A stretch of 10,577 bases of DNA, taken from Nitrospirota bacterium. Its GTDB lineage: Bacteria > Nitrospinota_A > UBA7883. The translations under genes were made by a program, and so were the position numbers. Numbering within the stretch: position 1 is the first letter of the stretch; each line of letters starts with the position of its first letter. The stretch is from the NCBI GenBank assembly GCA_011052055.1, contig DRJW01000324.1, positions 1 through 10,577 of the forward strand. The letters run 5' to 3'. Below the pieces are notes generated by a model that was not told the origin of the DNA, searched no databases, and saw only the letters and a program-made list of their open reading frames with translations. Shown here piece after piece: positions 1 to 7,000 of the stretch.

Positions 1-676
1 TTATCACCGAATAGACAGAATTTTCCATCATTAAAACCTTGTTCCCAAAACCAAGCGCGATGGCCCCTCCGGAGCCGCCTTCGCCGATCACCACGCATAC
101 CACCGCAACTTTTAGCGCCGACATCTCAATCAGGTTTCGCGCTATAGCCTCCGACTGCCCCCGCTCTTCGGCGCCAACGCCAGGATAAGCGCCGGGAGTG
201 TCCACCAGCGTGACTATGGGCCTGTTGAATTTTTCCGCCAGCTTCATAAGACGCAATGCTTTTCTGTATCCTTCCGGGTGAGACATGCCGAAATTCCTGT
301 AGATTTTTTCTTTCGTGTCGCGCCCCTTTTGCTGACCGATTATCATAATTGTCCTGCCGTCGAGTTTGCAGAATCCTCCCACGATGGAGACTCCGTCGGC
401 GAACGTCCTGTCGCCGTGGAGCTCTAAAAACCCGGAGCTGATATTACTGATGTAATCGAGAGCGTAGGGCCTTTTTGGATGGCGCGCAAGACGGGTCCTC
501 TGCCACGGCGACAGTTTGGAGAAAGTGTCTTTTCTGAGCCTGTTTACTTTGCCTGAGAGCTTTTTGATTTCGGACGAAAAATCGATGCCGTCCCTTTTGG
601 AAAGCTCGCGCAACTCGTCGATCTTTGTCTCCAGATCGACTATCGGCTCTTCGAAGTCGAGATGATCCTGCGCCAT
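1..676 (-). CDS. accA: Acetyl-CoA carboxylase carboxyltransferase subunit alpha (partial, C-terminus beyond left edge)
   Basis: AccA pairs with AccD to transfer the carboxyl group from carboxybiotin on AccB to acetyl-CoA, giving malonyl-CoA for fatty-acid synthesis in the cytoplasm. The reverse strand reads 225 codons from ATG 676-674 and stays open to base 1; the family is usually about 315-320 residues, so roughly the last 90 are missing. The opening MAQDHLDFEEPI and a heptad-like helical segment to about residue 50 are typical. They are followed by LARHPKRPYALDYI (about 63-76), IIGQQKGRDTKEKI (112-125), NFGMSHPEGYRKALRL (128-143), DTPGAYPGVGAEERGQSEA (159-177) and the crotonase-fold glycine-rich loop GEGGSGGA (198-205). 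All are near-identical to known AccA. The start is supported by a GGGA a few bases upstream and an extended -10 promoter about 28 bases before the ATG. It is transcribed away from hflK. Identification is secure. Confidence 0.97.
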   Translation of the reverse strand, partial: MAQDHLDFEEPIVDLETKIDELRELSKRDGIDFSSEIKKLSGKVNRLRKDTFSKLSPWQRTRLARHPKRPYALDYISNISSGFLELHGDRTFADGVSIVGGFCKLDGRTIMIIGQQKGRDTKEKIYRNFGMSHPEGYRKALRLMKLAEKFNRPIVTLVDTPGAYPGVGAEERGQSEAIARNLIEMSALKVAVVCVVIGEGGSGGAIALGFGNKVLMMENSVYSVI

Positions 677-703
677 ATTCCCACTGTTTTTTGATTAACG
701 CTA

Positions 704-712
704 ATTATAGCA
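704..712 (-). promoter_or_regulatory. Extended -10 promoter for accA
   Basis: On the minus strand the sequence reads TGCTATAAT (712 down to 704), a perfect extended -10 (TGnTATAAT). No good TTGACA-like -35 lies 17 bases upstream, which is common for extended -10 promoters. The predicted start of transcription near 697 would give a short leader of about 20 bases before the accA ATG at 676. This is inferred from consensus only. Confidence 0.65.
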
Positions 713-754
713 GAATCTTAAAAGTATTCCCCGCGCTTTACGTCTTTAATCATA

Positions 755-784
755 TTGACTGGCGCTTGATTATGTGGCTATACT
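755..784 (+). promoter_or_regulatory. Sigma-70-type promoter for hflKC
   Basis: TTGACT (755-760) and TATACT (779-784) are separated by 18 bases, each matching the housekeeping consensus at five of six positions. Transcription would start near 790, giving a leader of about 25 bases to the hflK ATG. It lies back to back with the accA promoter in a 139-base divergent region, so the two could share regulation. No clear operator was seen between them. Confidence 0.7.
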
Positions 785-804
785 CCTTCTCTAATTAAAA
801 ACAT

Positions 805-810
805 AAGGTG
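805..810 (+). promoter_or_regulatory. Ribosome binding site of hflK
   Basis: AAGGTG sits 5 bases before the ATG at 816. It supports this start over downstream methionines such as residue 20. Confidence 0.7.
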
Positions 811-815
811 TATTA

Positions 816-1865
816 ATGGGCTGGGAAGACAGGCCTAGGCGCCCCAAGGGCGGTTCGGGCGGTTTTGATAAAATGCCGGAGTTCGATCTGTCAAAGTTCA
901 AACCTCCGACCATTAAACCTGGTCATTTTCTCATAATTATCCCTGTGATAGTCGGCCTGTGGCTTTTGACCGGCCTTTACAAGGTGGATTTGCAAGAGCA
1001 GGGCGTCGTGCTTGTTTTCGGCAAACACACCGCGAACACAGTCCCCGGTCTGCACTGGAATATACCGCCTCCTTTCGGAAAAGTCATCAAGGTCAGGACT
1101 GAGGAGATTAAAAGAATAGAAATTGGTTTTCGCACCGAAGCTTCCCGGATGTCGCGCCAGTCGCTGACGAAAGAGTCGATTATGCTCACCGAAGGAGCGA
1201 ATATGATCGATATTCATATGTCTGTGCAATATCGGGTTAAGGACCCGGCGCAGTTCCTCTTCGGCGTCGCAGACTCGTTCCGGGCTCTGCGTGACCGGGG
1301 TCTTTACGAAACCGTTAAAAACGTCGCCGAAGCGTCTCTTCGGGAAGTAGTAGGCAAAAACAATATAGACGATATCCTGACTGTCGGTAAAAGCCAGATA
1401 CAACAGGATATTCACGATCAGATGCAAAAAGTCCTGAATTTGTACGATGCCGGGTTGACCGTGAACCTTGTGCAATTGCAGGACGTGCGCCCGCCAAAAG
1501 AAGTGCGTGAGTCGTTTCGAGACGTGAACAACTCCGAAGAGGATAAGAACAGGCTGATCCGAGAGGCCGAAGGTTACAGCAATTCTGTGATACCTGAGGC
1601 CCGTGGCAAAGCGGCCCAGATCATCGCCAAGGCCGAGGCCTATCGGGAGCAAAGAATCAGCCTCTCCAAAGGTGACGCGAACCGGTTTTTGGCCCAGCTC
1701 TTTGAATACCGCAAGGCGCCGGGGATAACGAGAAAACGGCTCTATATAGAAACGATGGAAGAAGTATTCTCCAAAATGGACAAAATCATAATCGACAAAA
1801 AAGCCATGAATTCTATCCTCCCGCTCCTGCCGCTTGGCGGTCTTTTGCCATCGGGGGTAAAATGA
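816..1865 (+). CDS. hflK: SPFH-domain protein HflK, FtsH protease modulator
   Basis: HflK is a membrane-anchored SPFH/band-7 protein. With HflC it builds a large cage around the FtsH AAA+ protease and tunes degradation of membrane and regulatory substrates. The 349-residue product has a charged, glycine/proline-rich cytoplasmic N-terminus (1-37), one membrane segment at about 38-54, and then the periplasmic SPFH domain. Family marks include LQEQGVVLVFGK just after the membrane, LTEGANMIDIHMSVQYRV, a helical ETVKNVAEASLREVVG segment and LVQLQDVRPPKEVRESF. A coiled-coil-like stretch follows, with REAEGYSN and EARGKAAQIIAKAEAYREQ. It is shorter than E. coli HflK (419 residues), mostly because the Gly-rich N-terminus and the C-terminal tail are reduced. 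It is the first gene of the hflK-hflC pair, 13 bases before hflC, behind a good promoter. The order and the long glycine-rich N-terminus distinguish HflK from HflC. Confidence 0.95.
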   Translation: MGWEDRPRRPKGGSGGFDKMPEFDLSKFKPPTIKPGHFLIIIPVIVGLWLLTGLYKVDLQEQGVVLVFGKHTANTVPGLHWNIPPPFGKVIKVRTEEIKRIEIGFRTEASRMSRQSLTKESIMLTEGANMIDIHMSVQYRVKDPAQFLFGVADSFRALRDRGLYETVKNVAEASLREVVGKNNIDDILTVGKSQIQQDIHDQMQKVLNLYDAGLTVNLVQLQDVRPPKEVRESFRDVNNSEEDKNRLIREAEGYSNSVIPEARGKAAQIIAKAEAYREQRISLSKGDANRFLAQLFEYRKAPGITRKRLYIETMEEVFSKMDKIIIDKKAMNSILPLLPLGGLLPSGVK

Positions 1866-1878
1866 GAAAAGTAAAGTC

Positions 1879-2742
1879 ATGAAGAACCTGTTATCGGCCA
1901 TCATTCCCGTTATTGTCGTCCTTGTTTTGTTCCTGGCGTCAGAAACTTTTTTTATAGTTAATGAAAATGAACAGTGCGTAGTGACCCAGTTCGGCAGGTT
2001 TGTGAGGAAAATTCAGAAACCAGGTTTTCACTACAAGACACCTTTCGTACAGTCGGTCATCTATTACGACAACCGGCTGCTGGATCATGACGTACAACCC
2101 ACGGAAGTCGTTACCAAAGATAAAAGAGCGCTGATCATCGATAATTTCGCGAAATGGAAAATTATCGACCCGGAGCAGTTCTATAAACGCGCTAAAACAG
2201 AGGCCATCGCCAAAGACAGGCTAAGAGACATTATCTACTCAGAGCTTCGTCAGGATTTCGGCGCGCACGATCTGTCCCAGATCGTCACTACACAACGCGC
2301 AAGTTTAATGAAACAAGTTACAGAGCGCTCCAACGCGAAAGTGCAGGAGCTTAAAATGGGCGTGGAAATCGTCGATGTCCGGATTAAAAGAGCCGACCTG
2401 CCGCCTGAGAACCAGATGGCGGTCTTCAGCAGGATGAGAGAAGAGCGTAAACGTATCGCCAGGCAGTTCCGCTCCGAGGGAAAAGAAGAAGCGCAGAAAA
2501 TCCGCGCCAAAACCGACAAGGAAAAAGTGATCCTTCTCGCCGAAGCTTATAAAAACGAGCAGAAGATAAGAGGTGAAGGGGACGCTAAATCGATCAAGAT
2601 CACGGCGGAGGCTTTCGGCCAGGACGAGGAATTTTACGCCTTCATAAGATCGCTGGAAGCTTACAGAAAAGCGCTTGTCAATAAAGGCTCTATGGTGCTG
2701 TCTCCAGACTCGCCTTTCCTTAAATATCTGCAGAAACCTTAA
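1879..2742 (+). CDS. hflC: SPFH-domain protein HflC, FtsH protease modulator
   Basis: HflC is the partner of HflK in the HflKC-FtsH membrane complex. The 287-residue protein starts with a short cytoplasmic end and a membrane segment (about 4-25), followed directly by the SPFH hallmark FIVNENEQCVVTQFGR. Later family segments are IYSELRQDFGAHDLSQIV, VEIVDVRIKRADLPPENQ, VFSRMREERKRIARQFRSEG and the helical EEAQKIRAKTDKEKVILLAEA stretch. The end is LSPDSPFLKYL, typical of HflC. It is somewhat shorter than E. coli HflC (334). The start has only a weak purine-rich site. The 13-base gap after the hflK stop suggests co-transcription and probably translational coupling. No convincing intrinsic terminator follows. 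Confidence 0.95.
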   Translation: MKNLLSAIIPVIVVLVLFLASETFFIVNENEQCVVTQFGRFVRKIQKPGFHYKTPFVQSVIYYDNRLLDHDVQPTEVVTKDKRALIIDNFAKWKIIDPEQFYKRAKTEAIAKDRLRDIIYSELRQDFGAHDLSQIVTTQRASLMKQVTERSNAKVQELKMGVEIVDVRIKRADLPPENQMAVFSRMREERKRIARQFRSEGKEEAQKIRAKTDKEKVILLAEAYKNEQKIRGEGDAKSIKITAEAFGQDEEFYAFIRSLEAYRKALVNKGSMVLSPDSPFLKYLQKP

Positions 2743-2862
2743 AGCCCGGCGCCCAAAACCGGACACCACTCCAAAGAGCAGAGCCAGGTTTACATCCGTG
2801 GCTTAAGCGCGCGCCTGTTGGTCTGATTATACTCCCCGCGAAAACGATCACGCTGTTTCCCT

Positions 2863-2884
2863 CGATTTTTTATCAATAAAATCG
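2863..2884. repeat. AT-rich inverted repeat between hflC and the sigma-28-like promoter
   Basis: CGATTTT (2863-2869) and AAAATCG (2878-2884) can form a 7-bp stem with an 8-base loop. No T run follows on either strand, so it is not a standard intrinsic terminator. It may be a weak hflC 3' end structure or a protein-binding site just upstream of the next promoter, or it may be chance. Confidence 0.3.
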
Positions 2885-2895
2885 GGCCACAGTAG

Positions 2896-2922
2896 TAAAG
2901 TTTTGATATTGCTTTCCGAAAA
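2896..2922 (+). promoter_or_regulatory. Sigma-28 (FliA)-like promoter of the orphan gene
   Basis: TAAAGTTT (2896-2903), an 11-base spacer and TCCGAAAA (2915-2922) match the enterobacterial FliA consensus (TAAAGTTT-N11-GCCGATAA) at 14 of 16 positions with exact spacing. Transcription would begin around 2929-2930, leaving a leader of about 117 bases. An overlapping but weaker housekeeping candidate (TTGATA 2903-2908, 18 bases, TTATAT 2927-2932) is the main alternative. The match is direct; use by sigma-28 is inferred. Confidence 0.55.
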
Positions 2923-2963
2923 GAACTTATATCGGCGGACAGGATGTCTGGCGCTGAAGTTAA

Positions 2964-2987
2964 ATACTCAGTAAAAATAGTGAGTAT
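2964..2987. repeat. Inverted repeat in the leader of the orphan gene
   Basis: ATACTCA (2964-2970) and TGAGTAT (2981-2987) are perfect inverted copies separated by 10 bases, so their centres are 17 bases apart. The repeat lies downstream of the predicted transcription start and 59 bases before the ATG. It could be an operator or an RNA hairpin in the leader. A T-rich stretch (TCTTTTCTTTC) follows, but it is interrupted, so attenuation is possible only weakly. Confidence 0.4.
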
Positions 2988-3033
2988 GTCTTTTCTTTCA
3001 ATAGTATGGAAAAGACCGTAACAAGGATGTTGT

Positions 3034-3039
3034 AGGAGG
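3034..3039 (+). promoter_or_regulatory. Ribosome binding site of the orphan gene
   Basis: A perfect AGGAGG lies 7 bases before the ATG at 3047. It fixes the start and implies strong translation, clearly better than the sites in front of hflC or addA. Confidence 0.85.
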
Positions 3040-3046
3040 AATTGTC

Positions 3047-3997
3047 ATGGGTCTAGGTTTGGAAAGCGCCAAGTTAGGCGTGGGCGCCCCTGTGTCCAAG
3101 GTGCGCATATCGAGAAAATATCTGGTTTCAACTTCGATAGCGGAAAAGGCTATCTTCATTCCCAAACCCCGCAAACGGGTCGATTTCAAGCTGATGGCTC
3201 CGGGGCTCACTCCTATGGGCGGCGGCGGCGATATCGCCCTCCCCGGCTCCGGCAAAGCGATAAAAACCGATGTAAAAGGTAGCAATATTTCGAAAGGAAC
3301 GCTGGGCGCCAACGGCCTGACGGCCCGATTTACAAGCAATGCCTGGAAAGGCGCCCCGAACGGCTATGTAAAAATGGAAATCGACCTGACTCCAACAAAA
3401 CAGAACGATGTCATCGTAACCCAGGAAGAAGGGCGCCAGGTCAACAACAAGGAAATATTTTTCACCCAGCAGTACGACTCTTACGGACGGCCAAGGATTG
3501 GTTTTTCCCGTGAGCCTTACGATTTCGCGGCGACAAAATATGTATCTGTAACCAGCCAGATCGCTTTCCAGAAAAACATGCAGAAGACCCAGGAGACTTT
3601 TGACAAATACAGCCTTAACAACGATCAGGCCAAAGCGAAAAGCCAAGAGGGTCTAAAACCTATAGGAGCCAACGATCCAGATAAAGTGGACGTCCAGTTC
3701 CTGGGAGCGGACAAAGAGCCGTCAAAAGAAACGCCTGTATTCGGAAAGACGTCCGATAATCAAAATGACAGCGAGACCGGTAAAATCAGCGAAGAGTTTT
3801 TCCTCGGATCAAACCCCACCGGGAAACAAGAGCAAGATAGTAAAAAAGAAGATCGCGTTACCGCCGAAGAGTCGTATAAAACCCAGAAGGTAAAAGTAAT
3901 TGACGTTTTCAATATGAGTGAGAAATCCTCCGGCGGCTCTGAAAACAAGCCTGCGAGTGAAGACAGCCAGGTTAAAAATATTGACGTAACAGCCTAG
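3047..3997 (+). CDS. Hypothetical protein, cysteine-free, with low-complexity C-terminus
   Basis: I do not recognise this 316-residue protein. The first ~55 residues are basic and mixed hydrophobic (KVRISRKYLVSTSIAEKAIF, then KPRKR). A glycine-rich turn follows at 53-69 (GLTPMGGGGD, LPGSGK). A region of likely beta structure runs to about 175, including NGYVKMEIDLTP (105-116), EIFFTQQYDSYGRPRIGFSR (136-155) and YVSVTSQIAFQ (165-175). From about 180 to the end it is rich in K, E, S, D, N and Q and probably disordered. It has no cysteine, no histidine and one tryptophan (100), no signal peptide and no membrane segment. The start is set by a perfect AGGAGG. The gene has its own sigma-28-like promoter, and its stop lies 18 bases from the convergent addA stop. 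Codon use and base composition look like its neighbours, so recent transfer is not indicated. A flagellar or surface-associated role is an inference from promoter and composition only. Confidence 0.85.
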   Translation: MGLGLESAKLGVGAPVSKVRISRKYLVSTSIAEKAIFIPKPRKRVDFKLMAPGLTPMGGGGDIALPGSGKAIKTDVKGSNISKGTLGANGLTARFTSNAWKGAPNGYVKMEIDLTPTKQNDVIVTQEEGRQVNNKEIFFTQQYDSYGRPRIGFSREPYDFAATKYVSVTSQIAFQKNMQKTQETFDKYSLNNDQAKAKSQEGLKPIGANDPDKVDVQFLGADKEPSKETPVFGKTSDNQNDSETGKISEEFFLGSNPTGKQEQDSKKEDRVTAEESYKTQKVKVIDVFNMSEKSSGGSENKPASEDSQVKNIDVTA

Positions 3998-4015
3998 AAA
4001 TCGGGGGGGGCCAGG
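3998..4015. other. Short convergent junction with a G8 run
   Basis: Only 18 bases separate the stop of the orphan gene (3997) from the stop of addA (4016, minus strand). The gap contains eight consecutive G (4003-4010). There is no room for an intrinsic terminator for either gene, so transcripts probably run into each other's coding regions or end by factor-dependent termination. Confidence 0.7.
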
Positions 4016-7000
4016 TCAATAGCATCTGCTCCTGAAAAAGCATTCGTACTCATCGCACGATTTTCTCTCACGCATCGGCCATTCACGCTCCGGCTTTTTC
4101 TCCAGTTTTAAAAGCCTCCGCGCCATATTAACAACCCGGTCGCGCAAATCCGGAGCGTCTATCGGCAAAAAACGCATCGTTGACGCCGAATCTTTTTTTT
4201 CTTTTAAATACACAACCGCCGTGTTCAGCGATTTCATCCTGTGCGCCGTCATCATCGCGTGCGCGTAAAGTTTTAATTGAAACAGATAGCCTCTCTCATC
4301 AACCGGTCTTGCGGAATATTTATAATCAACCATATTCCATTCGTTCCCGTCGAACCAGATTATGTCTGCGGCTCCGTGAATGATAAGCTCCATTTCTTTT
4401 TCAACGATCTTGTGTACAAGCGACACCTCTCTCATTATGGCGCCAGGAGGCGCCAGACGGAGAGCCGACAGCGGCGGCTTGCCGAAAGCTGTGGCCAGAT
4501 TCTTTAAAACAGCGCTCTTTGTCCCACGCGAAAAATCCAGAAACTTTTCGTTAACGGCGTCTTTCAGAGCGTTTTCAGGAGCCCCCTCTCCGATTTGCGT
4601 TTGCTCTAAAACTTCATGTACCCGGATTCCAGTTTCCCGCCGGGACCGCTCGTCGTCATCAGGAAAACTGAAAGCTTTAGCATGGTCTATCATGGGGGCC
4701 TCCATGACATGCCGATAATAGTAGAGACGTGGACACAAACTAAATGACGCCAGAGACGTTACGCTTATCTGCATCGAAGGAATTCCGGGCGAAAGCGCGG
4801 CCGGCTTTCCAGGCACAGCGGCATCCGGCCTGTAACCCGCGAGCAGGCGGTCTACTAACGGCGGCGCGCCGGGCGTAGATGACGATATGTCCGGCACAGC
4901 CGGTTTTTGAAATATAGCTACCTTATCGGAAAGCCCCGCCTCTTCTATCGTTTCATCTATCCAGTTTTGCCACACTCCTTTTCGTTTGGCGGCTCCGCTT
5001 AACACAAGCCTGTCGCGCGCGCGGGTCATGGCGACGTATAGAAGCCTTTTAAGCTCCTGCGTCTGTTCAGACTTTGCGCGTTCGGCTCCGTTTCGAAATA
5101 TCGGCCCGGCGTACCATTTCCCACTGGCAAGATCGTAATGTTGAAGCCCCAGGCCCCCTTCGGGATGAAACGTTATCTTGCCCGCCTGAGATCTGATCGA
5201 CGACGCTATATCCGCAATAATGACTACAGGAAACTCAAGACCTTTACTTTGATGTGTGGTCATTATCCTGACCACATCCTCATCGCCTCCGCTTATATCC
5301 GCCTTGGCCTCGCCCGGCTCCCTTGCGATCATAGCTTTGAGTCTTACGATAAAGTTTTTTAGTCCCCGCGATCCGTCCATCTCGAATGTGCGCGCAAGCT
5401 CTATCAGTTTAAATATGTTGCCGAGATACTGCTCGCCGTTGAACCGGCTTGTCATCACCGCCCCGTAACCTGTCTGGGAGATGATTGTCTCGATAAGCTC
5501 GGATATGGTCATGCGGTCGCGGGCGGCTTTCCACTGGCTCAGCCGATCCCTGAAGGTTTCAAACCGTTGCGCGTCTTCTTTAAGATCAAATAAAGGGAGC
5601 GGCTCACCGGGGCGGATAAACTTCACCGGATCGAGCCGATCTCCTTTATCGCCGACGCAAAGTGTAAGTAAAGCGCTGTCGCTCAAGCCTGCGAGAGGAG
5701 ATCTAAGAACCGAGACATACGCTAAAGCGTCCGAGGAATAATCAAGAAAACTCAAGAGGTTTGAAATATCTTTTATCTCCTGGGAATCGTAAAACCCGCG
5801 TCCTTTGACCACCTGGTAGGGAGAACCCGATCTTCGAAGAGCGCTTTCGTAAACTTCGTGGCTTGTAAACGTTCTAAGCAAAATAGCGATATCGCCGAAC
5901 TTCACGGGCCGCGCCCCACCGCTTTTTGAGTCTCCCACCAGCGCCTCGCCAGACGATACGGCCCACTTTATATAGTCAGCGATATCACCAGCTTCGACAA
6001 GACGGCTTTTATCAATCCCCTCCTCTTCGCCGCCTGTTCCTATTCTGGTCACAGCAAAACCGCCGTTTTCATCGGGTCTTACCGGCTTTAGACGGTCTGT
6101 ATCGATGTTAAACCTCAATTGCCTCCCCTTTTCCTCCTCCTTGCCGCCCCGCATCAGCGTTTCAAAATAGCGGTTCGTAAAATCAACCAGGGCAGGCGTC
6201 GATCTCCTGCTTTTGGTTAAAGAAAACTGATCTCCGCCGTTTTCCACTATCTGCGCGCCTACTTTCTCAAAAACGTTTATATCCGCCCCTCTGAAACCAT
6301 AAATAGACTGCTTCGAGTCACCCACAATAAACAGCCTTCCCTCGCCCGGTGGCGCAAGCAAAGTTACTATCTCCATCTGCAACATGTTCGTATCCTGGAA
6401 CTCGTCTATCAGCGCGCGGTAAAACCGTTTCCTGTACGCATTTAGCGTTCGTGGAGATTTTTTCAGGAGGTCTCTTGTTTTCTCCTCCAGATCATCGTAG
6501 TCCAACGCTCCTGCGCCCAGTTTTTCAATTTCGTATCTATTTTGTATTTCTTTTATAAGCCGGGTCATGGCGCTACTGTTTTTTAAAAGCGCAATCTCCA
6601 TATCATGCCCGCAAACCGCCTCGGCAAGATCGGCGGCAAGATAAGCCTCTTCGCCTTTTTCTTTTCCGCTTATGACCGATTTTCGTTTTTGAACACCCTT
6701 TCTCAACTCTTCGGCCATCTTAAGAAACTTCCCGGCGGTAACCGGATCCAGCGTGGAGCCATCTTCGATAATCTTCGGGCTTTCTGACAATGCGTCAGCG
6801 AATTTTTTCTCTCTCGACGCCTTACCGAATTCGAGGAGTTTCAAAGCCAGATTTTTAAGTTTCATGCGCGCGCCCTTCTGTTTTTGCTTAAGCGCGCTAA
6901 TTTCCCGGACATGAATCCGCTCAAGACCGGCGAGCTTGATGTTGGCCGCCCGGATAAGCGGTATCATCCTGAGGATATAGTTTTTCAGGCCCTCCACACG

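Larger units (their letters stand above)
2743..3046. other. 304-base intergenic region between hflC and the orphan gene
   Basis: No coding sequence could be supported here on either strand. It holds a weak GC hairpin near 2781-2803 without a T run, an AT-rich hairpin (2863-2884), a sigma-28-like promoter (2896-2922), an inverted repeat (2964-2987) and the Shine-Dalgarno of the next gene. The length and the promoter imply that the downstream gene is transcribed separately from hflKC. Confidence 0.7.

Noticed and set aside
891..1904. Long open frame (337 codons) on the minus strand opposite hflK
   Set aside because: It mirrors hflK, which has unmistakable HflK motifs, a good promoter and a ribosome site. 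The antisense product shows no recognisable domain and is rich in residues expected from a complement of an acidic/basic helical gene.
2781..2803. Short GC hairpin (GCCAGG / CCGTGGC) just after hflC as a terminator
   Set aside because: The stem is bulged and followed by TTAAGCGCGCG rather than a T tract.
2828..2833. TATACT as a -10 element of a housekeeping promoter after hflC
   Set aside because: No -35-like hexamer lies at an acceptable distance (the expected position reads AAGCGC), and the sigma-28-like site is far better placed and matched.
2863..2884. AT-rich hairpin as an intrinsic terminator of hflC
   Set aside because: The stem is only 7 bp, mostly A-T, and no T run follows on either strand; it is kept only as a low-confidence inverted repeat.
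2998..3339. Minus-strand open frame (113 codons) overlapping the orphan gene start
   Set aside because: It has no ribosome site or recognisable domain and lies opposite a gene with a perfect Shine-Dalgarno and promoter.
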